A DNA stretch of 64,000 bases, taken from the NCBI GenBank assembly GCA_031272505.1, contig JAISTQ010000020.1, positions 62,001 through 126,000 on the forward strand, given 5' to 3'. The DNA comes from Propionibacteriaceae bacterium (lineage in GTDB: Bacteria; Actinomycetota; Actinomycetes; Propionibacteriales; Propionibacteriaceae). The translations under genes and the position numbers were made by a program. Below the pieces are notes generated by a model. That model saw only the letters and a program-made list of their open reading frames with translations, had not been told where the DNA came from and did no database searches. Positions 30,691 to 39,759 of this stretch are shown piece by piece. Positions within the stretch are counted from its first letter, which is position 1, and the number at the start of each line of letters is the position of its first letter.

Positions 30691-30736
30691 TTTTCCCGCC
30701 CATCCTCGCTACCTTTACGGCTTACGAATCGACTTG

Positions 30737-31237
30737 TTAGGCGGCGGCAGGCTCGGTGGCGAGGACTTCGTCAAGCAGAATCTCGGCGTGCGACTCGTCT
30801 ACCTTTTCGGCTAGCGCCAGCTCCGAGACCAAGATCTGCCGAGCCTTGGCCAGCATCCGCTTCTCGCCGGCGCTCAGGCCCCGGGTGCGCTCGCGGCGCC
30901 ACAGATCACGGACAACTTCAGCCACCTTGAGCACGTTGCCCGAGTGCAGCTTTTCGACATTCGCCTTGTAACGGCGGGACCAGTTCGTCGGCTCTTCGGC
31001 GTGCGGCGTCTGCAAAACGGAGAAGACGCGCTCCAAACCCTCTGCGTCCACCACATCACGCACCCCGACTAGATCGAGGTTGCAGGCTGGAACCCGCACC
31101 ACCAGATCGTTCTGCCCGACGATGCGGAGCACCAAATACAACTGATCCTCGCCCTTGATTTTGCGGGTCTCAGTGGCCTCGATTACGGCTGCTCCGTGAT
31201 TGGGGTAAACAACTGTCTCGCCAACGGTAAATGTCAT
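30737..31237 (-). CDS. carD: CarD-family transcription regulator
   Basis: 166 aa. The N-terminal Tudor-like RNA polymerase interaction domain ([17 protein letters not shown]... to about residue 60) binds the beta subunit. The C-terminal helical domain ([24 protein letters not shown]) binds DNA upstream of the -10 and stabilises open complexes at rRNA and other promoters. AAAGGGG lies before the ATG. It is essential in mycobacteria. Confidence 0.94.
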   Translation of the reverse strand: MTFTVGETVVYPNHGAAVIEATETRKIKGEDQLYLVLRIVGQNDLVVRVPACNLDLVGVRDVVDAEGLERVFSVLQTPHAEEPTNWSRRYKANVEKLHSGNVLKVAEVVRDLWRRERTRGLSAGEKRMLAKARQILVSELALAEKVDESHAEILLDEVLATEPAAA

Positions 31238-31321
31238 CTAAAATGGCCCCTTTCGCTACTCAATCTTACCACGCGCGCTCAACCCGGACCGGTCGTCTTG
31301 ATCTTTGGGGGATGATCGTCC

Positions 31322-31421
31322 TCGCTTCGCTCGGGCGCTCTTTGTTCGCTCCAAGTACCTTCGGTACGTCGCGAACTGGATTCCCGACCTTCGGTCGAGA
31401 ATGACGGCGAAGCGGTGACCT
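31322..31421 (-). repeat. Full-length copy of intergenic repeat family B
   Basis: About 100 bp in opposite orientation to the copy at 58243-58350. Shared blocks include GTTCGCTCCAAG, GTCGC and the core GGATTCCCGACC...GGTCGAGAATGACGGC, whose middle is a small palindrome. It accounts for most of the 187-bp gap between carD and ridA. Confidence 0.65.
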
Positions 31422-31424
31422 TGA

Positions 31425-31916
31425 TCAGAAGGAGGCGGCGTTCGCTTCGGCGACCAAATCGAGTTCGACGGGGGTGTTCATGGGGAGTTCGGCGACGCCG
31501 ATGGCGGTGCGGGCATGGCGGCCCCGGGAGCCGAAAACCTGGATCAGGAACTCGGAGGCGCCGTTGGCCACCGCGGGCTGATCGGTGAAGCCGGGAGCGG
31601 AGTTGACGTAGACCGTCAGCTTCAGGATGCGGCGCAGCCCGTCCACCCCTTCGACGACGGAGGCGGCCGCCGCCAGCGCGTTCAACGCCGCGATGCGGGC
31701 CAACTCCTGGCCTTGGGCCACGGTGATCTCCGCGCCCAGTTTCCCGGTGGCGGGCAGCTTGCCATCCACAAACGGAAGCTGGCCGGACGTGATCACCTGG
31801 CCCGACGCGGTGATCGCGGGCACATATGCGGCCACCGGCGTAGGCACGGCGGGAAGCGTCACTCCCAGCTCGGCGAGGCGCTGGGAGACCGGTACCTCGT
31901 TCAGCTCTTCGTTCAT
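31425..31916 (-). CDS. RidA-family protein (YjgF/YER057c/UK114)
   Basis: 163 aa from the ATG at 31916, overlapping the gpmA stop by 4 bp. It carries an N-terminal extension, then the chorismate-mutase-like fold with [25 protein letters not shown] and [23 protein letters not shown]. The canonical Arg of RidA (in RTAIGV) that binds substrate carboxylate is present. RidA deaminates reactive enamine/imine intermediates, but the longer family members vary in activity. It is translationally coupled to gpmA. Confidence 0.87.
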   Translation of the reverse strand: MNEELNEVPVSQRLAELGVTLPAVPTPVAAYVPAITASGQVITSGQLPFVDGKLPATGKLGAEITVAQGQELARIAALNALAAAASVVEGVDGLRRILKLTVYVNSAPGFTDQPAVANGASEFLIQVFGSRGRHARTAIGVAELPMNTPVELDLVAEANAASF

Positions 31917-32656
31917 TTCTTGCCCTGGTTCTTCACGGCCTCGATAGCCGCCTTCGCCGCTTCCGGATCGAGGTAGCGCGACGAGATCGGCTTCAAGGCG
32001 TCGTCCAACTCGTAATAGAGCGGAATGCCGGTGGGGATGTTCAGCCCGGCGATGTCGGCATCCGAGATGCCGTCCAGGTGCTTCACCAGCGCCCGCAGCG
32101 AGTTGCCGTGCGCGGCCACCATCACCACCTTGCCCTCGTTCAGATCGGGGACGATGGCGTCGTACCAGTAGGGCAGCATCCGCTCCACCACGTCCGCCAG
32201 GCACTCCGTCAACGGCCGCAGCTCCGGCGGCAGATTCGCATAGCGCGGATCGTTGAACTGCGAGTATTCGTCGTCCGCCGCGATCGGATCCGGCGGGATG
32301 TCATAGGAGCGCCGCCACTGCATGAACTTCGCTTCGCCGTACGCCTCCAGCGTCTGCGCCTTGTTCTTTCCCTGCAAGGCGCCATAGTGACGCTCGTTCA
32401 GCCGCCAGGAGCGACGCACCGGGATCCAGTGCCGATCACAGCCGTCCAACGCCAGATAGGCGGTGTGGATCGCCCGGCGCAACACGGAAGTGTGCACCAC
32501 GTCAGGCAGCAGCCCCTCGGCCAGCAGCAGCTGCGCGCCGCGTTTCGCCTCGCCGACGCCCTTCTCGTTGATGTCCACATCCACCCAGCCGGTGAACAGA
32601 TTCTTGGCATTCCATTCGCTCTCGCCATGGCGGAGCAGTATCAGTTTCGAAGTCAT
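31913..32656 (-). CDS. gpmA: 2,3-bisphosphoglycerate-dependent phosphoglycerate mutase
   Basis: 247 aa glycolytic enzyme interconverting 3- and 2-phosphoglycerate. [18 protein letters not shown] holds the phosphorylated His10; [24 protein letters not shown] and the second catalytic His in [14 protein letters not shown] are all present. TAGCCT (32663-32668) lies six bases upstream of the ATG, giving a leaderless start. Confidence 0.96.
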   Translation of the reverse strand: MTSKLILLRHGESEWNAKNLFTGWVDVDINEKGVGEAKRGAQLLLAEGLLPDVVHTSVLRRAIHTAYLALDGCDRHWIPVRRSWRLNERHYGALQGKNKAQTLEAYGEAKFMQWRRSYDIPPDPIAADDEYSQFNDPRYANLPPELRPLTECLADVVERMLPYWYDAIVPDLNEGKVVMVAAHGNSLRALVKHLDGISDADIAGLNIPTGIPLYYELDDALKPISSRYLDPEAAKAAIEAVKNQGKK

Positions 32657-32715
32657 GGGTAAAGGCTACCGCGCGGCGGCTCTGGAGCGGGGTTGTCTCC
32701 CGAAAACCTCGCAAT

Positions 32716-32806
32716 GCCGCGCGTATACGGCGGTGATGTGGTCAGCGGCTACCGCTATCACATTTTCCAACCCTTTTGACGGACCAAATGTAACGTTTTC
32801 CAAGAT
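32716..32806 (-). pseudogene. Deletion scar of an AAA+/DUF4143 ATPase cassette
   Basis: Read on the minus strand this region repeats both ends of the ATPase locus at 41.7-43.1 kb, joined directly. First come GGAAAACGTTACA (32801-32789) and, exactly 33 bases on, GGAAAATGTGATA (32768-32756), matching two boxes and the start-codon box of the intact cassette. Then GGTAGCCGCTGACCACATCACCGCCG-like sequence matches the intact gene's 3' end at 24 of 26 positions. The coding body is missing. This suggests an internal deletion between short GC-rich repeats. The rest of 32657-33111 has no gene. Confidence 0.65.
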
Positions 32807-32998
32807 CTGCGCGGGGCTACGCCCGTGATCGAGGTTCAGATTTGAGGTCTTGCACTTTCGATCGGCGTGTCACGACAACAACTCATCACCGTAGAACGGG
32901 ACGGGACCACGAGCACAGAGTTCTAGCGAGGTGAGACGGTTTGAGGACTGCAAATGGCAATGCAACCACAAGCTCACGCGCCCAGCTCCTCCGATTCA

Positions 32999-33052
32999 CC
33001 AGCAGATCCAGACCTAACTTGTCCAAACGGAAGTTAGGTCCCAATTTGCTGG
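32999..33052. repeat. Long imperfect inverted repeat upstream of proC
   Basis: GACCTAACTT (33011-33020) and AAGTTAGGTC (33031-33040) form a perfect 10-bp stem with a 10-base loop. Pairing continues outward: CCAGCA (32999-33004) with TGCTGG (33047-33052). It lies 60 bp before the proC ATG, with TAGGAT (33078) between. It could be a mobile-element remnant, an operator or an RNA hairpin. Confidence 0.6.
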
Positions 33053-33111
33053 TCGGCGCGGGCCGTTGGGGGCTGCGATAGGATGGCGCAAGCCGAAGAA
33101 GGGGGAGAGAC

Positions 33112-33906
33112 ATGACTATCGCGATTCTGGGTGTCGGGGTGATGGGTGAGATCATCCTGGGCGGGCTGTTGGCTTCGGGGACGGAGCCGAGCGACATTCG
33201 GGTGACCACCCGGCGGCCGAAACGCCAAGTGCGGCTGGCCGAGCAATACGGCGTCACCGTCACTTCGAACGCGGAGGCGGTCGTCGGCGCGGACACTGTG
33301 CTGATCTCGGTGAAGCCGCAAGACGTGACCGACATCCTCGCCGAAATCTCGCCCGCGCTGGCCCCGGACGCGCTGGTGGTCTCGGTGGCTGCCGGGGTGA
33401 AGACCTCGTCAATCGAAGCCGGGCTGCCCGCTGGACACGTGGTGGTGCGGGTGATGCCCAACACTCCGGCGAGCGTCGACGAGGGCATGGCCGCCATCTC
33501 CGGCGGAAAAAATGCCACCCGCGAGCATTTAGACCGGGTTAGCGACATCCTCACCGCCGTCGGCCAGGTGATGATCGTGCCCGAGAAATACCAAGACGCG
33601 GTGACGGCTATCTCCGGCTCCGGCCCCGCCTACGTGATGTTCGTGGTGGAGGCGATGATCGACGCCGGAGTGCTGCTCGGCCTGCCGCGCGCCACCGCCA
33701 CCGAGTTGGTGATCCAGACAGTCTTCGGCGCCGCCAAGCTGCTGCGCGACACCGGCGAACACCCCACCATCCTGCGCGAGAACGTCACCTCGCCCGGCGG
33801 CACCACCACCCGCGCCATGCGCGCCTTCGAAGACCACCGCGTCAAAGCCGCCTTCATGGACGCCCTCGAAGCCGCCGCCCTCCGCAGCGAAGAACTCGGG
33901 AGTTAG
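33112..33906 (+). CDS. proC: Pyrroline-5-carboxylate reductase
   Basis: 264 aa. Last step of proline synthesis with NADPH. The N-terminal Rossmann loop ILGVGVMGEIILGGLL, the VRVMPNTPASVDEGM segment and the signature SGSGPAYVMFVVEAM with TSPGGTTTRAM are present. GGGGGAGA precedes the ATG. It is close to gltA-acn-icd and proB-proA, which complete the route from citrate via glutamate. Confidence 0.95.
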   Translation: MTIAILGVGVMGEIILGGLLASGTEPSDIRVTTRRPKRQVRLAEQYGVTVTSNAEAVVGADTVLISVKPQDVTDILAEISPALAPDALVVSVAAGVKTSSIEAGLPAGHVVVRVMPNTPASVDEGMAAISGGKNATREHLDRVSDILTAVGQVMIVPEKYQDAVTAISGSGPAYVMFVVEAMIDAGVLLGLPRATATELVIQTVFGAAKLLRDTGEHPTILRENVTSPGGTTTRAMRAFEDHRVKAAFMDALEAAALRSEELGS

Positions 33907-33930
33907 CTACACCCGCGTCCACCTGCCAGC

Positions 33931-35121
33931 TCAGGCCAGGCGGGAGGCGATGGCGGCGATGAATTCCTGGGTGCCGAGTTTGCGCTTGGCGCCCAGAGTG
34001 GACAACCCGAAGAGGTCGCCGGTCAATTCGCCGGCGGCGATGGTGTCTTTGACGGCCGCCTCCAAACTGTGCGCGAAGGCGGTCAACTCGGGGAGCGAAT
34101 CGAGCTCGCCGCGTTTGGCCAGCGCCCCCGTCCAGGCGAAGATCGTGGCCACCGAGTTGGTGGAGGTGGGCTCGCCCGCCCGGTGCTTGTAGAAGTGACG
34201 GGTGACGGTGCCGTGCGCCGCCTCGTATTCCCAGGCGCCCGTCGGGGAGACGAGCACGCTCGACATCATCCCCAGCGAGCCGAAGGCGGTGGCCACCATG
34301 TCGCTCATCACGTCACCGTCATAGTTCTTGCAGGCCCAGATGAAACCGCCGGACGAACGCACCACCCGGGCGACCGCGTCGTCAATCAGGGTGTAGCTGT
34401 AGCTGATGCCAGATTCGGCGAAACGCTCCCGGTACTGCGCGAAGACCTCGGCGAAGATGTCCTTGAAGCGGTGGTCGTAAGTCTTGGAAATGGTGTCCTT
34501 GGCGCCGAACCAGATGTCTTGGCCGGTGTCCAGCGCGTAGGCGAAGCAGGAGTGCGCGAAGGCGGCGATGGAGGCGTCGGTGTTGTGCACCCCCTGCACG
34601 ATGCCATCGCCGTCAAACTCGTGGATGGTCACCCGCCGCTCGGCGCCGTCCCGCGCGGTGACCACCAGCTCCGCCTTCTCCCCGGCCGCGGTGCGCAGCT
34701 CCACGTTGCGGTAGATGTCGCCGTAGGCGTGACGGGCGATGGTGATCGGGCTGGTCCAGGTGGGGATGAGCGGCTCAATGCCGCGCACCAGGATCGGGGC
34801 GCGGAAGACGGTGCCGTCCAAGATGGCGCGGATGGTGCCGTTGGGGGATTTCCACATCTGGCTGAGCCCATATTCGGCCACCCGGTCGGCGTTCGGGGTG
34901 ATGGTGGCGCATTTCACGCCCACCCCGAGCCGCAGGATGGCATTCGCGGCGTCGACCGTCACCTGGTCGGCGGTGCGCTCGCGGTTTTCCAGGCCGAGGT
35001 CGTAATACTCGGTGCGCAGATCCACGAACGGCGCGATCAACTGGTCTTTCACCAACTGCCAGATGACCCGCGTCATCTCGTCGCCGTCAAGCTCGACGAG
35101 CGGGGTTCGCATCGCGATCAA
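33931..35121 (-). CDS. icd: NADP-dependent isocitrate dehydrogenase
   Basis: 396 aa, of the eukaryote-like dimeric IDH1 group. It makes 2-oxoglutarate from isocitrate. ELDGDEMTRVIWQ, the substrate Ser in KSPNGTIRAIL and the metal Asp in NYDGDVMSD are clear; GTVTRHFYKH and STNSVATIFAW belong to the NADP-binding end. The TTG at 35121 is preferred: GAGGAGG lies five bases upstream, while the ATG at 35112 would be 14 bases from it. Ten bases separate it from acn, so it is the last gene of gltA-acn-icd. Confidence 0.95.
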   Translation of the reverse strand: MIAMRTPLVELDGDEMTRVIWQLVKDQLIAPFVDLRTEYYDLGLENRERTADQVTVDAANAILRLGVGVKCATITPNADRVAEYGLSQMWKSPNGTIRAILDGTVFRAPILVRGIEPLIPTWTSPITIARHAYGDIYRNVELRTAAGEKAELVVTARDGAERRVTIHEFDGDGIVQGVHNTDASIAAFAHSCFAYALDTGQDIWFGAKDTISKTYDHRFKDIFAEVFAQYRERFAESGISYSYTLIDDAVARVVRSSGGFIWACKNYDGDVMSDMVATAFGSLGMMSSVLVSPTGAWEYEAAHGTVTRHFYKHRAGEPTSTNSVATIFAWTGALAKRGELDSLPELTAFAHSLEAAVKDTIAAGELTGDLFGLSTLGAKRKLGTQEFIAAIASRLA

Positions 35122-35131
35122 GGCATCCTCC

Positions 35132-37054
35132 TCACAGGGTATTCAGCAGGCCACCGGCCAGCAGGTAGCGGCGGTTGCGCGCGGAGACGTCCAACAGCAG
35201 CTCGAACTCCGCGCCGCTGGCCAAGTCGGTGAGCACGATTGGCTTGCCTTCGGTGACGCGCTCGCGGAGGTCGGGCAGCGTCAACTCGTCCCCCAGGCTG
35301 ATCTTGTCGTAGTCGGACGGGTCGGCGAAGGTGAGCGGCAGGATGCCGTTGTTGACGAGGTTCTGCTTGTGGATGCGGGCAAAGGATTTCGCGATCACCG
35401 CCTTCACCCCCAGGTACAGCGGCACCAGCGCGGCGTGCTCGCGCGAGGAGCCCTGGCCGTAATTCTCCCCGGCCACCACGAAGCCTTGGCCGGCGGCCTT
35501 GGCGCGGGCGGGGAAGTCGCGATCCACCACCAGGAAGCAGAAATCGCTCATCGCCGGGATGTTGGAACGCAGCGGCAGCACCTTCGCCCCGGCGGGCATG
35601 ATGTGGTCGGTGGTGATGTCGTCGCCCACCTTCAGCAGCACCGGCGCGGTGAGCGCGTCGGGCAGCGGCTGCCCTTGCGGGAACGGCTTGATGTTTGGCC
35701 CGCGCACCACCTGCAGCTGCTCGGCAGCAGCGGGCGCGGCAGGCGGGACGATCATGTTGTCGTTCACCTCGAAACGCGGCAACTCCACGTCCAGCGGTTT
35801 GTCCAGGGTGGTCGGATCGGTGAAGACCCCGGCGATGGCGCTGGCGGCGGCCGTCTCCGGGGAGACGATGTACACCTGCGCGTCCTTGGTGCCCGAACGG
35901 CCCTCGAAGTTGCGGTTGAAGGTGCGCAGCGACACCGCCCCCGAAGCCGGAGCCTGCCCCATGCCGATGCACGGGCCGCAACCGGATTCCAGCAACCGCG
36001 CCCCGGCATCGATCAGGGTGGCCAACGCCCCGTTGCGGGCGATCATGGCGAGCACCTGCTTCGAGCCCGGCGACACGGTGAGCGACGTCCGCTCGGCGAC
36101 CGTCTGCCCCTCCAAGATGGCGGCGATGCGCATCAGATCCACGTATGACGAGTTCGTGCAGGAGCCGACGCACACCTGGTCGACCGGCAGCCCGGCCAGC
36201 TCGGCGACTGGTTTGACGTTGTCGGGGCTGTGCGGGCAGGCGGCCAGCGGCACCAGCGCCGACAAATCGATAGCCATCTCCTCTTGGTAGCTGGCGTCCG
36301 CGTCGGCGGCCAGCGGCACCCAGTCGTCACCGCGCCCCTGCGCCTCCAGGTAAGCCTGGGTCTGCGCGTCGGAGGGGAAGATTGACGACGTCGCCCCCAA
36401 CTCGGCGCCCATGTTGGTGATGGTGGCCCGCTCCGGCACGCTCAAGGAAGCGACTCCCAGCCCGGCGTACTCGATCACCTTGCCCACGCCGCCTTTCACT
36501 CTCAAGCGCCGCAGCAACTCCAGGATCACGTCCTTCGCGGAGACGGACGGGGACAGCTCCCCGGACAACTCCACCTTCAACACCGCCGGACGGGCGATGA
36601 AGTAGGGGCCCCCGGCCATGGCGACAGCCACGTCCAGGCCACCAGCGCCCATCGCCAGGCAGCCCATCCCACCGGCGGTCGGGGTGTGCGAATCCGAGCC
36701 GATCAGGGTCTTGCCCGGCTTGGCGAAACGCTCCAGGTGCACCTGGTGGCACACTCCCGCGCCGGGGCGCGAATACCAGATGCCGTGTTTCTTGGCCACC
36801 GAGGCGATGTAGGCGTGGTCGTCAGCGTTGGCGAAATCCGTTTGCAGCATGTTGTGGTCGACGTAGGCCACCGACAGCTCCGTCGCCACCTGCGGCTGCC
36901 CGATCGCCTCGAACTGCAGGTAGGCCATGGTGCCGGTGGCGTCCTGGGTGAGGGTTTGGTCGATGCGGATGCCGATCTCGTGGCCCGGCGGGTCGGCCAG
37001 GCTGCCCTCCAGCAGGTGCGCGGCCAGGATTTTCTCGGTCAGATTCAGTCCCAT
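35132..37054 (-). CDS. acn: Aconitate hydratase, short type
   Basis: 640 aa, shorter than the 890-aa AcnA of many bacteria and like the Aquifex-type/mitochondrial-length group. It converts citrate to isocitrate using a [4Fe-4S] cluster; the ligands are the Cys in VCVGSCTNSS and the pair in ESGCGPCIGM. SDSHTPTAGGMGCLAMG and AGENYGQGSSREHAALVPLYL are substrate motifs. The true start is the ATG at 37054 (AGGAGAGAC upstream); the frame continues into gltA as a shadow. Confidence 0.94.
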   Translation of the reverse strand: MGLNLTEKILAAHLLEGSLADPPGHEIGIRIDQTLTQDATGTMAYLQFEAIGQPQVATELSVAYVDHNMLQTDFANADDHAYIASVAKKHGIWYSRPGAGVCHQVHLERFAKPGKTLIGSDSHTPTAGGMGCLAMGAGGLDVAVAMAGGPYFIARPAVLKVELSGELSPSVSAKDVILELLRRLRVKGGVGKVIEYAGLGVASLSVPERATITNMGAELGATSSIFPSDAQTQAYLEAQGRGDDWVPLAADADASYQEEMAIDLSALVPLAACPHSPDNVKPVAELAGLPVDQVCVGSCTNSSYVDLMRIAAILEGQTVAERTSLTVSPGSKQVLAMIARNGALATLIDAGARLLESGCGPCIGMGQAPASGAVSLRTFNRNFEGRSGTKDAQVYIVSPETAAASAIAGVFTDPTTLDKPLDVELPRFEVNDNMIVPPAAPAAAEQLQVVRGPNIKPFPQGQPLPDALTAPVLLKVGDDITTDHIMPAGAKVLPLRSNIPAMSDFCFLVVDRDFPARAKAAGQGFVVAGENYGQGSSREHAALVPLYLGVKAVIAKSFARIHKQNLVNNGILPLTFADPSDYDKISLGDELTLPDLRERVTEGKPIVLTDLASGAEFELLLDVSARNRRYLLAGGLLNTL

Positions 37055-37062
37055 TGTCTCTC

Positions 37063-38445
37063 CTATGCGGCTTCCTCGATGACCCGCAGCCCGCTGCTGC
37101 GGTCGTCCATCCCCACATAGTCGCGGCCGACGCAGATGCTCTTGTACGCCGGACGGATGATCTTCCCGCCGGAGACCAGTTCCTCGATGCGGTGGGCGCA
37201 CCAGCCGGCCACCCGGGCTACCGCGAAAATCGGGGTGAACAGCGCCTCGGGGATGCCGAGCATATCGTAGACGAAACCGGAGTAGAAATCGACGTTCGCG
37301 CACACCGGTTTCATCACCTTGCGCCGCTCCTGCAGCAGTTGGGTGGCGATGCGCTCGACGCCGCGGTACAGCTCGAACTCCTCCATCCGGCCTTTCTCGG
37401 CGGCCAGCTTGCAGGCGTATTCGCGCAGCACCTGGCAGCGCGGGTCGGAAAGCGTGTAGACCGCGTGGCCCATCCCGTAGATCAGCCCGGAGCCGTCAAA
37501 AGCCCGTTTCTCCAACTGCGCGGTGAGGTAGTCGCGCACTTCGTCGTCGTTGTCCCAATGCTTGACATGCTGCCGCAGATCGGCGAACTGCTTGGCCACT
37601 TTGATGTTCGCGCCGCCGTGGCGCGGGCCTTTCAGCGAGCCCAGCGCGGTGGCGATGGCCGAGTAGGTGTCGGTGCCGGTGGAGGTGACCACATGGGTGG
37701 AGAAAGTGGAGTTGTTGCCGCCGCCATGCTCGGCGTGCAGCACCAGCGCGGTGTCCAGGGTGCGCGCCTCCAGCGGCGAATAGTTGTTGTCGGGGCGCAG
37801 CATGTGCAGGATGTTCTCGGCGATGCCGAGCTCCGGCTCCGGCGAGTGGATCCACAGGCTCGCGCCCTCGTGGTAATGCTGGGCGGCTTGGTAGCTGTAG
37901 ACGGCGAACCGCGGGAAGACGGAAATCAACTGCAAGCTCTGCCGCATCACATTCACGATCTCGGTGCTGTCCGGCTGCTCGTCATACGAGTAGAGGGTGA
38001 GCACGCAGCGGGCCATCGCGTTGATCATGTCCGGGCTGGGGGCTTTCAGAATGACGTCGCGGGTGAAGCCCGAGCGCAGCTCCCGGCATTCCACCAGCCG
38101 TTGCTTGAAACCCGCGAACTCGGCGGCATTGGGCAACTCCCCGAAAAGCAACAGGTAGACGGTCTCCTCGAAGCCGAACCGCTCTTGGGCGGCGCAACCG
38201 TTGATCAGCTCGCGCACGTCATAGCCGCGATAGCGCAGGCTGCCCGCGCACGGCACCTTTTCGCCGTTTTCGTATTCGTAGGCTTTCACCTCGGCGATGC
38301 CGGTGATGCCGGCCAGCACCCCGGTGCCGTTGGAGTCACGCAACCCGCGCTTGACCTCATATTTGACGAAAAGCTCGGGCGGAATCAGGGCACGCCGCTC
38401 GGCCAACCCCGCGTAGTCGGAAGACGTCCTCGTCTGTGTGTTCAT
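37063..38445 (-). CDS. gltA: Citrate synthase
   Basis: 460 aa. It condenses oxaloacetate and acetyl-CoA. The catalytic His and Asp lie in HAEHGGGNNSTFSTHVV, KGPRHGGAN, GMGHAVYTLSDPR and CANVDFYSG. The form with a long N-terminal region (SLRYRGYDVRELI) is common in anaerobic Gram-positives. AAAGGAGACTGCC precedes the ATG. It heads gltA-acn-icd; no other TCA gene is in the window, so the set may serve glutamate supply rather than a full cycle. Confidence 0.95.
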   Translation of the reverse strand: MNTQTRTSSDYAGLAERRALIPPELFVKYEVKRGLRDSNGTGVLAGITGIAEVKAYEYENGEKVPCAGSLRYRGYDVRELINGCAAQERFGFEETVYLLLFGELPNAAEFAGFKQRLVECRELRSGFTRDVILKAPSPDMINAMARCVLTLYSYDEQPDSTEIVNVMRQSLQLISVFPRFAVYSYQAAQHYHEGASLWIHSPEPELGIAENILHMLRPDNNYSPLEARTLDTALVLHAEHGGGNNSTFSTHVVTSTGTDTYSAIATALGSLKGPRHGGANIKVAKQFADLRQHVKHWDNDDEVRDYLTAQLEKRAFDGSGLIYGMGHAVYTLSDPRCQVLREYACKLAAEKGRMEEFELYRGVERIATQLLQERRKVMKPVCANVDFYSGFVYDMLGIPEALFTPIFAVARVAGWCAHRIEELVSGGKIIRPAYKSICVGRDYVGMDDRSSGLRVIEEAA

Positions 38446-38592
38446 GGCAGTCTCCTTTCGACTGGTATGGCCTGGTTACGCCGCTATTGCTCCTTTGTTC
38501 GCCTTGCACGGAACCTAAGACTTGCAACTCTGCCAACTTGATGTGACCGGCATGTTACGAACTTTTCGCACCGCTGCCACTACGATGAACGG

Positions 38593-39741
38593 GTGTCGCG
38601 AACTCCGATAAAATCCCGCGCCGAGCTGGCGCAAGCCCCATTGTTGGTGGTGAAAGTCGGCACTTCCTCCCTCACTGACGCCACCGGGCACCTCGATGTG
38701 GGCCGGTTGGACGCACTGGTGGCGGCGCTGGCCGAACACATCCATACCGGGCGGCAGTTGGTGCTGGTCTCGTCGGGCGCGCAGGCGGCGGGGATGCCCG
38801 CGCTGGGGCTGAGCCGCAAGCCGGCCAACTTGGCGCAGGCGCAGGCAGCCGCTTCCGCCGGGCAGGGCTTGCTGATGGCGCATTACACCCGGGCGTTCGC
38901 GCAGGCGGGCCTGGCAGTCGGCCAAATCCTGCTCACCGCCGAGGACGTCATCCGCCGCAGCCACTACCGCAATGCGCTGCGGGTGTTCGAGGAGTTGCTG
39001 CGGTGTGGAATCGTGCCGGTGGTGAACGAGAACGACGCGGTGGCCACCGACGAAATCCGCTTCGGCGACAACGACCGGCTGGCCGCCCTCGTCGCGCACT
39101 TGGTGCGGGCTGACGCGCTGGTGCTGCTCACCGACGTGGATGGCCTGTACACCGCCAGCCCGGCCGTCCCCGGCGCGCAGCGGGTGGACGAAGTTCGCGC
39201 TTTTGACGAGCTGGAGCGCTACCACGTCACCAGCCGTGGCTCAGCGGTGGGCACTGGCGGGATGGTGGCGAAAATCCACGCCGCCGCGATGGCCTCTTCG
39301 TCGGGCATCCCAGTGCTGTTGACGGCGGCAGACCAGGTGCGGGCCGCCTTGCGCGGGGAGGACGTGGGCACTTTCTTCCACGCCACCGGGCGCCGGGTTC
39401 CCGCGCGGCAGCTCTGGCTGGGATATGCCGCCCGGATGCGCGGCCGGCTGGTGGTGGACGCCGGGGCCGCCAGCGCCATCACGAAAGGCAAGAAGTCGCT
39501 GCTGCCCGCCGGGGTGGTCAAGGTGATCGGGATCTTCGGGGCCGGGGAGCCGGTGGAGATCGCTGACGAATCCGGCACCGTGCTGGCCCGCGGGCTGGCG
39601 GGGTACCCCACCGAAGACTTGGACGCCGTCAAAGGCAAATCGCTCGACGCCATCGGCGAACTGCTGGGGGCGGAGCGGGCCGTGCCCGCCGTGCACCGTG
39701 ACGAGCTGGTGGTGCAGGCTTCCGCCCGTCGCCCATCCTGA
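38593..39741 (+). CDS. proB: Glutamate 5-kinase
   Basis: 382 aa with the amino-acid kinase domain (about 1-265) and a C-terminal PUA domain (about 285-375). It makes glutamyl-5-phosphate, the first step of proline synthesis, and is usually inhibited by proline. VVKVGTSSLTD, VSSGAQAAGM, PVVNENDAVATDEIRFGDND and GTGGMVAKIHAA are diagnostic. The GTG start has TACGAT (38581-38586) six bases upstream. It is divergent from gltA. Confidence 0.95.
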   Translation: MSRTPIKSRAELAQAPLLVVKVGTSSLTDATGHLDVGRLDALVAALAEHIHTGRQLVLVSSGAQAAGMPALGLSRKPANLAQAQAAASAGQGLLMAHYTRAFAQAGLAVGQILLTAEDVIRRSHYRNALRVFEELLRCGIVPVVNENDAVATDEIRFGDNDRLAALVAHLVRADALVLLTDVDGLYTASPAVPGAQRVDEVRAFDELERYHVTSRGSAVGTGGMVAKIHAAAMASSSGIPVLLTAADQVRAALRGEDVGTFFHATGRRVPARQLWLGYAARMRGRLVVDAGAASAITKGKKSLLPAGVVKVIGIFGAGEPVEIADESGTVLARGLAGYPTEDLDAVKGKSLDAIGELLGAERAVPAVHRDELVVQASARRPS

Positions 39742-39759
39742 CCACGATAGAGTTCAGCC

